The translations under genes and the position numbers were made by a program. The notes beneath the pieces are model-generated. The model had not been told where the DNA came from and did no database searches. It was given only the letters and a program-made list of their open reading frames with translations. Below are positions 8,922 through 17,462 of a stretch of 64,000 nucleotides of DNA, piece after piece (the first letter of the stretch is position 1; every line of letters begins with the position of its first letter). This DNA is from M0108 sp044228795 (GTDB lineage: Bacteria > Pseudomonadota > Gammaproteobacteria > Chromatiales > Chromatiaceae). Where the stretch lies: assembly GCA_044228795.1 (NCBI GenBank), contig JBGAUE010000005.1, forward strand, positions 109,947 through 173,946. The letters run 5' to 3'.

Positions 8922-9848
8922 TCAGACCTGCGCCAAGGCCTGGAGTATGTCATGGGCACCCTGGGCAATTAGATCATCCGCCACCCGCAGGCCCAATTCC
9001 TCTGCCTGGGCGCGTGGCGCCGCACACTCGGCAACCAGCAGGTAGGAACCGTCTGGGGTACCGACCAACCCCCGCATCCAGAGTTCTTCGCCCCTCAAAA
9101 GGGCGTGGCCGGCAATGGGGACTTGGCAGCCACCCTGGAGGCGGCGATTCATAGCGCGCTCGGCACTAACCCGTGTAGCCGTATCCGGGTGATGCAGGGG
9201 CGCCAGCAGGTCCAGGACTCGGGCATCGTCCGATCGGCATTCGATGCCCACGGCTCCCTGACCGATGGCCGGCAGACTCTCGTCGATGCTCAGACGGGAG
9301 CGGATGCGTGCCTCGAAACCCAGGCGCATCAGGCCTGCGGCGGCCAGGAGAATGGCATCGAAATCCCCATTATCGAGCTTGGCCAGGCGGCTGTTGACAT
9401 TGCCGCGCAGGGGTTGGATGTTCAGGTCGGGTCGCCGGGAGGTGAGCTGGCACTGGCGGCGCAGGCTGGATGTGCCGACGCGAGCACCCTGAGGCAGATC
9501 AGCCAACCGCTCGTAGCGGTTGGAGACAAAGGCATCCCGTGGGTCCTCGCGCTCAAGGATGACTGGCAGAATGAGGCCTTCGGGTAATTCCACCGGTACG
9601 TCCTTAGTGGAATGGACGGCAATATCTGCCGAACCATCCATCAAGCCCTGTTCTAATTCCTTGACAAAGAGGCCTTTACCACCAATCTTGGCCAGCGGGG
9701 CATCCAGGATTTTATCCCCGCGCGTACTCATGCCTAGGATTTCGACCTGGAGACCCGGATGCGCGCTCTTCAGAGCCCCGGCCACATGCTCGGCCTGCCA
9801 CAAGGCCAGGGGGGATTTACGGGTGGCGATGCGGATTATCTCGGCCAT
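8922..9848 (-). CDS. hemC: Hydroxymethylbilane synthase (porphobilinogen deaminase)
   Basis: 308 aa from MAEIIRIATRKSPLALWQ, the conserved N-terminus. It polymerises four porphobilinogens into hydroxymethylbilane using a dipyrromethane cofactor bound to Cys241 in GGCQVPIAGH. Other landmarks are TRGDKILDAPL and HSTKDVPVELPEG. Upstream in-frame ATGs exist but do not match the family N-terminus. Divergent from argH, an arrangement conserved in many Gammaproteobacteria. Confidence 0.95.
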   Translation of the reverse strand: MAEIIRIATRKSPLALWQAEHVAGALKSAHPGLQVEILGMSTRGDKILDAPLAKIGGKGLFVKELEQGLMDGSADIAVHSTKDVPVELPEGLILPVILEREDPRDAFVSNRYERLADLPQGARVGTSSLRRQCQLTSRRPDLNIQPLRGNVNSRLAKLDNGDFDAILLAAAGLMRLGFEARIRSRLSIDESLPAIGQGAVGIECRSDDARVLDLLAPLHHPDTATRVSAERAMNRRLQGGCQVPIAGHALLRGEELWMRGLVGTPDGSYLLVAECAAPRAQAEELGLRVADDLIAQGAHDILQALAQV

Positions 9849-10057
9849 CTTCTCGATCCCAGCGGAAAACGCCATCCTAAGCCGCCATGGCGCGCCCTGC
9901 AAATTTTGGGGTGTTACGGTTTTTCAATCGGGTTTCTCAGGTTCATAGGCCAAATTGCAGCCGTTCGGCTCGGCTGTTGGGATTAGAATCCGATCTTGTC
10001 ACGGCCTCAGGCCTTGCAACCTACCCTAACCTTGCCATCCTGGAACCGCTCGCCGCG

Positions 10058-11476
10058 ATGAATCACCACAACGCCAACGAACCCCCTGCCAGCTTCAAGC
10101 CCTGGGCCGGGCGTTTCAACGAGCCCACGGACGCCTTTGTCGAGGCCTTCACCGCCTCTGTGGATTTCGATCGCCGGCTTTACGCCTACGACATCCAAGG
10201 CTCCATTGCCCACGCCACCATGCTGGCGCGCCAGGGTATCCTCACCGAGGCCGAGCGAGATGCCATCGTCAAGGGCCTGGAACGGGTGCGTACGCGGATT
10301 GAGGCGGGTGACTTCATCTGGTCCATACCCTTGGAAGACGTCCACATGAATGTGGAATCGGCCCTCACCGCCGATATTGGCGAGGCGGGCAAGAAGCTCC
10401 ATACCGGGCGCTCGCGCAACGATCAGGTAGCGACGGACGTGCGCCTGTGGCTGCGTGCCGAAATCGATATCCTGGGTCCGGCCATTGCCCGCCTCCAGGC
10501 CGCCTTGCTGGACCTGGCTGAGCGGGAGGTGGAGACCATTATGCCGGGCTTTACCCACCTCCAAGTGGCCCAGCCCATCAGCTTCGGCCACCACATGCTG
10601 GCCTGGTTCGAAATGCTGGAACGGGATCGCGAGCGACTGACGGACTGCCGTAGCCGCCTCAACGTCTTGCCCTTGGGTGCCGCCGCCCTGGCCGGCACCA
10701 CCTATCCCATCGACCGCCACCTGACCGCCGCATTGCTCGGCTTCGCCCGGCCGGCGGAGAATTCCCTGGACGCCGTCTCAGACCGGGATTTCGCCATTGA
10801 ATTCGCGGCGACCGCCAGCATCCTCATGATGCACCTGTCGCGCTTCTCCGAGGAACTCATCCTCTGGTCCTCCGCCCAGTTCGGTTTTGTGGATCTCTCG
10901 GATTCCTTCTGCACCGGCTCCTCCATCATGCCGCAGAAGAAGAACCCGGACGTTCCCGAGCTGGTACGTGGTAAGACCGGACGCATTTTCGGCCATTTGA
11001 TGGGCCTGCTGACCCTAATGAAGGGCCAGCCCTTGGCCTACAACAAGGACAACCAGGAAGACAAGGAACCCCTTTTTGATACGGTCGATAACCTCAAAGG
11101 CTGCCTGAAGGTCTTTGCCGACATGATGGCGCGCCTGACCTGCAACCGGGAGCGCATGCGTACAGCGGCGCGCCAGGGCTTTGCCACTGCTACCGACCTG
11201 GCGGACTATCTGGTGCGACGTGGGGTGCCCTTTCGCGATGCCCATGAGGTTGTCGGCAAGGCTGTAGCTCTGGGGGTGCGGGAGGGGCGGGATCTGTCCG
11301 AACTCAGCCTGGCTGAGTTGCAGTCCTTCTCACCCCTCATTGGCGCGGATGTGTTCGGTTTCCTGACCCTGGAAGGTTCCCTGGCTGCTCGGGACCACAT
11401 CGGGGGCACGGCCCCGAATCAGGTGCGCGCCGCCTTGGCCCGCGCCCGCGAGCGGCTGCGGGAGGCTGGCTTTTAG
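10058..11476 (+). CDS. argH: Argininosuccinate lyase
   Basis: 472 aa. Catalyses the last step of arginine synthesis, argininosuccinate to arginine plus fumarate. It carries the fumarase/aspartase superfamily signature GSSIMPQKKNPD and the N-terminal WAGRFNEPTDAFVEAF, plus HTGRSRNDQVATD. The start is the ATG at 10058 (MNHHNANEPP); the in-frame region further upstream lies in the hemC-argH intergenic space and does not look coding. Length is typical. Confidence 0.95.
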   Translation: MNHHNANEPPASFKPWAGRFNEPTDAFVEAFTASVDFDRRLYAYDIQGSIAHATMLARQGILTEAERDAIVKGLERVRTRIEAGDFIWSIPLEDVHMNVESALTADIGEAGKKLHTGRSRNDQVATDVRLWLRAEIDILGPAIARLQAALLDLAEREVETIMPGFTHLQVAQPISFGHHMLAWFEMLERDRERLTDCRSRLNVLPLGAAALAGTTYPIDRHLTAALLGFARPAENSLDAVSDRDFAIEFAATASILMMHLSRFSEELILWSSAQFGFVDLSDSFCTGSSIMPQKKNPDVPELVRGKTGRIFGHLMGLLTLMKGQPLAYNKDNQEDKEPLFDTVDNLKGCLKVFADMMARLTCNRERMRTAARQGFATATDLADYLVRRGVPFRDAHEVVGKAVALGVREGRDLSELSLAELQSFSPLIGADVFGFLTLEGSLAARDHIGGTAPNQVRAALARARERLREAGF

Positions 11477-11609
11477 CGGCCCAGGCCAAGGCCCATGTCC
11501 AAGCCTAGTCCCCGCCGCGGATTGAACCCTCGCCTGTCTCTTCACGCCAGCCGGGACGGGAACCCGCCTTTCGTCACCTGCCCCGTGGGACAAACTGGGA
11601 TGTACAGAC

Positions 11610-11966
11610 ATGCCTGATAGTCTCGACGATCTCAACCGCCGCTTGCTCGCCTTCGCCCGTGAGCGGGACTGGGAGCAATTTCACTCCCCCAAGAATCTGG
11701 CCATGGCCTTGGCCGGAGAGTGCGGTGAGTTACTGGAACAGTTTCAGTGGTTGAGCGAGCCCCAGAGCGCCCAACTGGACGCGGACAAAAAATCCGCCGT
11801 GGGTCAGGAACTGGCCGATATTCTGATCTACCTCATTCGCCTGGCGGAGCGCCTTGATTTGGACCTGATCGCCGCCGTCGAGGCCAAGATCACCCTTAAC
11901 GAACAGCGCTATCCGGTGGACAAGGTCCGGGGCGACGCGCGCCGTGCAGATGAATACCCGGACTAA
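11610..11966 (+). CDS. MazG-like nucleotide pyrophosphohydrolase
   Basis: 118 aa, all-alpha NTP pyrophosphohydrolase fold. The metal-binding Glu/Asp residues appear as ECGELLEQF and ELADILIYL, and the N-terminus has WEQFHSPKNLAMALAGE, typical of the small dCTPase/RS21-C6-like branch. It probably hydrolyses non-canonical or excess dNTPs to dNMP and pyrophosphate (house-cleaning). Precise substrate cannot be told. Confidence 0.85.
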   Translation: MPDSLDDLNRRLLAFARERDWEQFHSPKNLAMALAGECGELLEQFQWLSEPQSAQLDADKKSAVGQELADILIYLIRLAERLDLDLIAAVEAKITLNEQRYPVDKVRGDARRADEYPD

Positions 11967-12013
11967 GTGCCTGGGGGGCGATCTCCTGGCTCCTTTATCG
12001 AGGTAATCGCTTC

Positions 12014-13054
12014 ATGCATCGCCTTCCTGCCCTGCCGCGACAACCTGCCCTCTTGCTCCTGGCCCTGCTGGCCGCGACCTCGCTCCTGACCAGGGGAGGC
12101 AGAGCAGCGAGCCCCGATATGCCCGTGCCCATCCCGCGGACGACGATTGCAGCCCTGGGACGGGTGGAGCCCGTCTCAGAGGAGATTAGGATCGCGGCGG
12201 CCATGACCGGGCGGTTGGCGGATGTCCCCCTGGAGGAAGGTGATCCGGTCCACAAGGGCGAGGTGGTTGCGACCCTGGAAAACGCCGATCATCTGGCACG
12301 CGTCCATGCCGCCGAGGCCAATGTGGCTATCGCCCAAGCGGGACTTGACCGGGTGATTAATGGTGCCCGCCCCGCGGAGCGTGCGGAGGCAGCCGCGGCG
12401 GTGCGCGAGGCCGAGGCCCTGCTTCTGAGGGCTGAACAGGAATTTAACCGCCAGCAAGGGCTGGCGAAAAAGCGGTTGGGCAGTGGCCAGGACCTGGACA
12501 ACGCCACCAGCGAGCAGAATGTCGGCCGTGCTCGCCTGGCCAGGGCACGGGAACATCTGGCCGTGGTGGACGCCCCCGCCCGTGATGATGAGCGCGCCAA
12601 GGCGGAGGCGGAGGTATCACTTGCCAAGGCCAGGCTGGCAGAGTCCCAGGCGGTCTATCAAAAATCCTTTGTGCGGAGCCCCATCGATGGCGTGGTGCTG
12701 CGCCGTATCCGCCGCGCGGGCGAGCAGGTCACCGAGTTGGGGGATACGCCGATCCTGGCCGTGGGTGACATCTCCCAGCTACGGGTGCGCGCCGAGGTGG
12801 ACGAGGCCGATATTGGTCTGCTGCGCCTGGGCCAGGATGCCCGCATTGAGGCCGACGCCTATGAGAACCGCCACTATCAGGGCAAGGTCGTGCGCATTGG
12901 CAATCTCATGGGGCGTAAGCGGGTGCTCTCCGAAGACCCTGGGGAGCACCAGGACACCCGGGTTCTGGAAATCCTGATCGATCTGGAGGCGAATACCCAA
13001 CTCCCGGTGGGCCTGCGGGTGGACGTTTTTATCGATATCGTCAATCCTGGGTAG
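12014..13054 (+). CDS. HlyD/DevB-family periplasmic adaptor (membrane fusion) protein
   Basis: 346 aa. An N-terminal hydrophobic signal/anchor (about residues 10-32) is followed by a lipoyl/barrel half (GRLADVPLEEGDPVHKGEVV). A long Ala/Glu/Arg-rich coiled coil spans about residues 85-215, and the second lipoyl half begins at FVRSPIDGVVLRRI. This is the usual layout of adaptors that link an inner-membrane ABC exporter to an outer-membrane channel. It is first of three genes with an FtsX-like permease and a LolD-like ATPase; gaps of 7 and 4 bp indicate one operon. No TolC-type gene is in the window. Confidence 0.88.
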   Translation: MHRLPALPRQPALLLLALLAATSLLTRGGRAASPDMPVPIPRTTIAALGRVEPVSEEIRIAAAMTGRLADVPLEEGDPVHKGEVVATLENADHLARVHAAEANVAIAQAGLDRVINGARPAERAEAAAAVREAEALLLRAEQEFNRQQGLAKKRLGSGQDLDNATSEQNVGRARLARAREHLAVVDAPARDDERAKAEAEVSLAKARLAESQAVYQKSFVRSPIDGVVLRRIRRAGEQVTELGDTPILAVGDISQLRVRAEVDEADIGLLRLGQDARIEADAYENRHYQGKVVRIGNLMGRKRVLSEDPGEHQDTRVLEILIDLEANTQLPVGLRVDVFIDIVNPG

Positions 13055-13061
13055 GGGTGGT

Positions 13062-14231
13062 ATGACACCAGGTCTACCGCGATCCTCGCCCTGGGGCAGC
13101 CGCATGGCCTGGCTGCTCGCCTGGCGTAACCTGACCCATGATCGTTCCCGTTTCGTCGTGACGCTGGTGGGCATCATCTTCGCCGTGGTCCTGATCGCCA
13201 TGCAGATCGGCCTCTTTCTGGGCTTCTCTGATGCCACCACCGTCATCATTCGGCATACCCACGCCGAATTTTGGATCGTCGCCCGCGGCGCCCAGAACTT
13301 CGAGATCTCCATGCCCATGAAGGAACGCGAGCTCTACATAGCCAGCTCAGTGCCTGGGGTCGCCGAGGCCGAGAAGCTCCTAGTGCAATTCGTCCCCTGG
13401 AAAAAACCAGGCGGCGGGGATGAGAGCATCATCCTCGTCGGGTTTGATCTCAACTCCGGTTTGGCCGGACCCTGGAATCTGGTGGAGGGAAAGGCGGAGG
13501 ACCTCCGCCAGCCCGACGCGGTCATTGTGGATCGGGTTTATATGGAGAAACTCGGCATTGACAGCATCGGAATCGAGCTTGAGATCAAGGGCCGACGCGC
13601 ACGAGTGGTGGGCCTTACCCAAGGCATCCGCTCCTTCACCACCTCCCCCTGGGTATTCGCCTCCTTTCGCACCGCGCAGGGCTTCTCGGGCCTCCCTGAC
13701 GATGAATTCAACTATGTGATCGGGACCTTCGCGCCCGGGGCTGACCCGGTCGCCGTCCAGGCGGCCTTGGCCCAGGCGTTGCCCCGCAGCGATGTCTATC
13801 TAAGTGCCGATTTCGCCGCCCGCACCCGGGATTACTGGATGTTTACTACTGGCGCCGGGGCCTCGGTGCTGGTCTCCGCCCTATTAGGGCTGCTGGTCGG
13901 CTCCGTCATCGTGGCACAGGTTCTGTACGCCACCACGGTGGATCATCTGACCGAATTCGGCACCCTCAGCGCTATGGGCGCCCCCCGCGACTTCATCTAC
14001 AAGGTTATTCTGGGCCAGGCGGCCATCAGCGCCACTCTGGGACATGTCCCGGGGATCGCCCTCGCCCTGCTCCTGGCCAAGGCCAGCGCCTTATCAGCCG
14101 CTGTGGTCCTGGTCCCCTGGGAACTGGCCATCGGCCTCTATGGGGTCACCCTGGCCATGTGCATGCTGGCATCCCTGATCTCCATCCGCAAGGCCATGGG
14201 GATCGACCCGGCTATGGTCTTCCAGCGGTGA
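13062..14231 (+). CDS. ABC transporter permease, FtsX/MacB (DevC-like) type
   Basis: 389 aa. A first transmembrane helix lies in FVVTLVGIIFAVVLIAM, then a large periplasmic domain (about residues 65-260), then three C-terminal helices (VLVSALLGLLVGSVIV, ISATLGHVPGIALALLLA and ELAIGLYGVTLAMCMLAS). This is the FtsX-fold arrangement. With its adaptor and ATPase it forms an efflux or lipid/lipoprotein-type exporter resembling DevBCA. The start could also be the Met at 13104 (MAWLLAWRN). Substrate unknown. Confidence 0.87.
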   Translation: MTPGLPRSSPWGSRMAWLLAWRNLTHDRSRFVVTLVGIIFAVVLIAMQIGLFLGFSDATTVIIRHTHAEFWIVARGAQNFEISMPMKERELYIASSVPGVAEAEKLLVQFVPWKKPGGGDESIILVGFDLNSGLAGPWNLVEGKAEDLRQPDAVIVDRVYMEKLGIDSIGIELEIKGRRARVVGLTQGIRSFTTSPWVFASFRTAQGFSGLPDDEFNYVIGTFAPGADPVAVQAALAQALPRSDVYLSADFAARTRDYWMFTTGAGASVLVSALLGLLVGSVIVAQVLYATTVDHLTEFGTLSAMGAPRDFIYKVILGQAAISATLGHVPGIALALLLAKASALSAAVVLVPWELAIGLYGVTLAMCMLASLISIRKAMGIDPAMVFQR

Positions 14232-14235
14232 CTGC

Positions 14236-14940
14236 GTGAGCCCGCACGACTCCTCCGACCGGGTTGCCTACCCCGGGACTATTCCCGCTCTGGAGACTGT
14301 GGGGTTGTCCGTCGTTTATGGCAGTGGTACGACGGCCGTGCAGGCCGTGAACAGGGTCGATCTAACCGTACAGCCGGGTGAGATGCTGGCCCTCATGGGG
14401 CCCTCCGGGAGCGGTAAGACCACCCTGCTGATGGTTCTGGGCTGCCTGCTGCACGCCAGCGCTGGCACAGTCTGTGTCGAGGGTCGGGATATCGGCGACC
14501 TCCCCCCCAAGGAGCTGGCGCGGCTACGGCTGGCGCGGATGGGCTTTATTTTCCAAAGCTATAATCTGTTCCCGGCCCTCACCGCCCTGGAGAACGTCCA
14601 GTTGGCCCTAGAGCTGAAGGGACAAAACCTGGACGAAGGTGTGGAGCTCCTGGAACGTGTGGGCCTGGGAGAACGCCTGCGCAACTATCCCAAGCAACTC
14701 TCAGGCGGAGAGAAACAGCGGGTCGCGATCGCCCGCGCCTTGGCTGGCAACCCGCCTATCCTTCTGGCTGACGAGCCGACCGCCGCACTCGACTCAGCCA
14801 ACGGGCGCGCCGTTGTCAAACTGCTCGGCAACCTGGCTCACGACCTGGGGCGAGCGGCAGTCATCGTCACCCATGATCCGCGGGTGGGCGGGCTTTCTGA
14901 CCGGGTCCTACAGTTCGAGGATGGGCGGATTGTTGGCTGA
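14236..14940 (+). CDS. ABC transporter ATP-binding protein (LolD/DevA-like)
   Basis: 234 aa, GTG start 4 bp after the permease stop. Walker A GPSGSGKTT, Q-loop FIFQSYNLFPALTALENV, signature LSGGEKQR, Walker B ILLADEPTAALD and the H-loop VTHDPR are all intact, so it should be an active ATPase. It powers the FtsX-type permease encoded just upstream. Confidence 0.92.
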   Translation: MSPHDSSDRVAYPGTIPALETVGLSVVYGSGTTAVQAVNRVDLTVQPGEMLALMGPSGSGKTTLLMVLGCLLHASAGTVCVEGRDIGDLPPKELARLRLARMGFIFQSYNLFPALTALENVQLALELKGQNLDEGVELLERVGLGERLRNYPKQLSGGEKQRVAIARALAGNPPILLADEPTAALDSANGRAVVKLLGNLAHDLGRAAVIVTHDPRVGGLSDRVLQFEDGRIVG

Positions 14941-14997
14941 GTCCCACTCCCATGTCCCCTGGATATCCAAATATCGATGCGGAAGCTAACCTCTGAC

Positions 14998-15411
14998 ATG
15001 AACAAGTCCCCTCTGCTGCTCCTGCTGGTCATGGCCCTGCTGTCCTCAGGCTGCGCTCATATCCGCCAGGAAAAAAAGACCCAAGGCCTGACGGCCGCCA
15101 CCTATGCCTATGGTAATGCCTTGCGGTGGGGCTACTACGATACGGCCTGGAACTATCTGGATCCCGTCATCAGATCCCGGTTACCGCCGGACCAACTCCA
15201 GCTTAAGTCGATTCGTCTGACGGCCTACGAAGTCATCCAGCCGCCCGTACTCATCGCCGAAGATCAGGAACAGGCCGAACAGTGGGTCCAGATCGATTAT
15301 GTGCGTCAGGATACCCAGGTCGTGCACAGTCTCATTGATCATCAGGTCTGGCGTTACGATGTGACGAGTGAAGGCTGGCGTCTGACTTCAGATCCCCCAC
15401 ATTTCCCATAA
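14998..15411 (+). CDS. Putative lipoprotein of unknown function
   Basis: About 137 aa from MNKSPLLLLLVMALLSSGC. It has a lipoprotein signal peptide with lipobox LSSGC, so it is probably lipidated and membrane anchored. The mature part (YAYGNALRWGYYDTAWNYLDP onward) is a small alpha/beta domain with no catalytic motif I recognise. It lies 57 bp after the exporter ATPase in the same direction and may be an accessory of that exporter. An in-frame ATG at 14977 is a less likely start. Confidence 0.75.
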   Translation: MNKSPLLLLLVMALLSSGCAHIRQEKKTQGLTAATYAYGNALRWGYYDTAWNYLDPVIRSRLPPDQLQLKSIRLTAYEVIQPPVLIAEDQEQAEQWVQIDYVRQDTQVVHSLIDHQVWRYDVTSEGWRLTSDPPHFP

Positions 15412-15762
15412 TAAATGCCAGGCTTTGCTTCCGAACCGACCCACAAAGAATCAACCCATCTTCAAAGAGATTAAGAATTTAAGAATGAAGATGATGATGA
15501 GGCCTGTTGGTAACCACAATTTAGCAAAAATTCACTTCTAGTATGGGTAGTTAAGGCAAGTTAAACCCTTGGGACAAGGTCGCCTGATACTGTTGAAGTC
15601 CTGTGGATAAAGCTTATGCTAACGCAACCTGGTTTTTTATCCCCAGTTGTTCACAGGCTTAATACCAGGTTACGACTGGCTTATCCAAAGGCCGGACTAT
15701 ATATTTCCGGCGAAAAAAAACCCGCCTTCAGCGGGTTCTCGGATCAAGGGGACGAGAGTCGG
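15412..15762. other. Non-coding stretch with DnaA-box-like cluster, left of rpmG
   Basis: No convincing gene. It holds a perfect reverse DnaA box TGTGGATAA at 15602-15610. Near matches are TTATCCCCA at 15637-15645, TTGTTCACA at 15647-15655 and TTATCCAAA at 15681-15689, giving four sites in 88 bp. Positions 15561-15610 form one arm of an imperfect inverted repeat whose other arm is at 16434-16483. The right end is the rpmBG terminator. Confidence 0.55.
15713..15735 (-). terminator. Rho-independent terminator of rpmB-rpmG
   Basis: Read on the minus strand: stem CCCGC/GCGGG with a 5-nt loop, followed by eight T residues, starting 28 nt after the rpmG stop. Classic intrinsic terminator. Confidence 0.88.
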
Positions 15763-15930
15763 CTACTTGATCTTGCCTTCCTTGTAGAGGACGTGCTGAC
15801 GCACGACCGGGTCGAACTTCTTGATTTCCATCTTGCTGGGCATGTTGCGCTTGTTCTTGGTGGTCGTGTAAAAATGACCGGTACCGGCGCTGGAAATCAG
15901 GCGGATCTTATCTCGTGCTGCCTTAGCCAT
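15763..15930 (-). CDS. rpmG: 50S ribosomal protein L33
   Basis: 55 aa beginning MAKAARDKIRLISSAGTGHF, with YTTTKNKRNMPSKMEIKKFD typical of L33. Component of the large ribosomal subunit near the E site. It lacks the CxxC zinc pairs, so it is the zinc-independent form. It follows rpmB by 15 bp and ends before a strong terminator. Confidence 0.96.
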   Translation of the reverse strand: MAKAARDKIRLISSAGTGHFYTTTKNKRNMPSKMEIKKFDPVVRQHVLYKEGKIK

Positions 15931-15945
15931 GGATGTTTACCTCGC

Positions 15946-16182
15946 TCAGACCTTATCACCGCGACCGCGCATCTCGGCGATCACTGCATCAATACCTTTC
16001 TTGTCGATCAAGCGCATGGCATCGGTGGACAGACGCAGGCGCACCCAGCGATTCTCGCTCTCGACCCAATAACGATGGTAGTGCAGGTTCGGCAGGAATC
16101 GACGCTTGGTCTTATTGTGGGCGTGGGAGACGTTGCAACCAGAAAGCGGGCGCTTACCGGTTACTTGGCAGACTTTGGACAT
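15946..16182 (-). CDS. rpmB: 50S ribosomal protein L28
   Basis: 78 aa from MSKVCQVTGKRPLSGCNVSH, the universal L28 N-terminus, followed by NKTKRRFLPNLHYHRYWVES. It is cotranscribed with rpmG. Upstream in-frame sequence is intergenic. In many Gammaproteobacteria rpmBG neighbours radC and coaBC; here a 3.7-kb AT-rich block separates them. Confidence 0.96.
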   Translation of the reverse strand: MSKVCQVTGKRPLSGCNVSHAHNKTKRRFLPNLHYHRYWVESENRWVRLRLSTDAMRLIDKKGIDAVIAEMRGRGDKV

Positions 16183-16646
16183 GACGCTTCCCTTAGAGGT
16201 TGGCCAGGGGTCTGGCCTTGTTAAGCCAGACCGAGGATTAAAGACGGGCAAAAATACCTGAATCCCCGTCCTAGCGCAAGTGCTTAGGGGCCTTTTATGT
16301 GATTTTTGGGCTGCGAGTGGCGTCTAATCCCACGAATACCACCGGGCATTTTGCCCCTTCTCCCTCTGAACAAGCCGTGGGTAAGCCTGTTGAAAACTGG
16401 GGATAAAAACAGGGCATCGAAACGGCGGCAACATTATCCACAGACCTTTAACACCTTTAGGACGACTTGTCCCAAAGGTTGAAAGGATTCCAAGTAGCTG
16501 TGATAACGAGGATTTATGCTTAGCTGGGAGTTACCCACAGGCTCCATCACCATCTTAATAAATTATATTATCTCTAAATGTAGTTGGACCCCTGTCAGGA
16601 CAGGGGTTAGAGAGGACTGACTTCGGCGCTTCATGGGCACTGGCGT
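16183..16646. other. Non-coding stretch with DnaA-box-like cluster and AT-rich segment, right of rpmB
   Basis: No gene seen. Contains a perfect DnaA box TTATCCACA at 16434-16442, single-mismatch boxes TGGGGATAA at 16398-16406 and TTACCCACA at 16531-16539, and an AT-rich tract at about 16554-16582. A perfect 8-bp dyad with 2-nt spacer lies at 16589-16606. Positions 16434-16483 pair with 15561-15610 as an inverted repeat. The rpmBG promoter must also lie here. Looks like a replication-initiator binding region, unproven. Confidence 0.55.
16589..16606. repeat. Perfect short inverted repeat
   Basis: CCCCTGTC and GACAGGGG with a 2-nt spacer, 41 bp before the EEP-family gene. Could be an operator or a weak hairpin; no T-run follows on either strand. 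Confidence 0.5.
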
Positions 16647-17402
16647 ATGATTAAGGTAATGAGTTTTAATATTCGCATGGGCCTGGCTAATGACGGCATA
16701 AATCATTGGCAGCATCGAAAATCCTTGGCGTTAGCACGAATCAATGCCTTTAAACCAGACTTACTGGGCATACAAGAGTGCTGTGATGATGAGGCACAGG
16801 CTGGATTTTTAAAAAGTCGTTTATCGCGTTATGAATTCTATGGTGTGCGACGTGGCGGGAATAGTGGCTCGAGAATGGAAATGGCTCCAGCATTATTTAA
16901 GAAATCATCTTTTTTCGTCTTGGAGTCAGGTAGTTTTTGGTTGAGTGAAACACCTGAACAATCAGGTGGTACGAGTTGGGACGCGGCGTTTCCGCGAATG
17001 TGTTTATGGTTTCGATTGTGGCATCGTCAAGCGCATAAAGAATTAATATTTTTGAACACGCATTTTGACTATCAACCGATGGCAATGATTGAATCAGCTA
17101 AATTGCTACGGGCTTGGCTTAAAAAAAATTCCGATAAGCCATTGATTGTTTCGGGAGATTTTAATGCTGATAAACAGTCTGAATCTTACCGTATTTTAAC
17201 AATTGAACTAATAGATGCACACCAGAACGATGATAATACCTATCATGACTACGGCAAGATTGACAAAGGTTTCCCGATTGATTGGATATTGGTATCGGCT
17301 CATTTTAAAATTAAACAGAGTGAAATTGACTATTTCCATAAAAAAGATGTCTATCCATCAGATCATTATCCTTTACTTGTAACACTTGATTGGAAATCAT
17401 AG
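16647..17402 (+). CDS. Endonuclease/exonuclease/phosphatase (EEP) family protein
   Basis: 251 aa. The metallo-phosphohydrolase active-site set is complete: SFNIR (Asn), GIQECCD (metal Glu), LNTHFDY (His), VSGDFNAD (Asp/Asn) and PSDHYPLL (Asp/His). Members cleave nucleic acid, phosphoinositide or sphingolipid phosphodiesters; the target cannot be told. No signal peptide, so cytosolic. It opens a three-gene AT-rich block that contrasts sharply with the surrounding high-GC genes and is probably transferred. Confidence 0.85.
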   Translation: MIKVMSFNIRMGLANDGINHWQHRKSLALARINAFKPDLLGIQECCDDEAQAGFLKSRLSRYEFYGVRRGGNSGSRMEMAPALFKKSSFFVLESGSFWLSETPEQSGGTSWDAAFPRMCLWFRLWHRQAHKELIFLNTHFDYQPMAMIESAKLLRAWLKKNSDKPLIVSGDFNADKQSESYRILTIELIDAHQNDDNTYHDYGKIDKGFPIDWILVSAHFKIKQSEIDYFHKKDVYPSDHYPLLVTLDWKS

Positions 17403-17462
17403 GTTTCGATAAGCTGGTTAATCAGGTATAATAAACGCTAAAACCTAATTAGGGGAATTGCA

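Noticed and set aside
15616..16224. 202-codon open frame on the plus strand
   Set aside because: Runs antisense through the terminator, rpmG and rpmB, which are certain.
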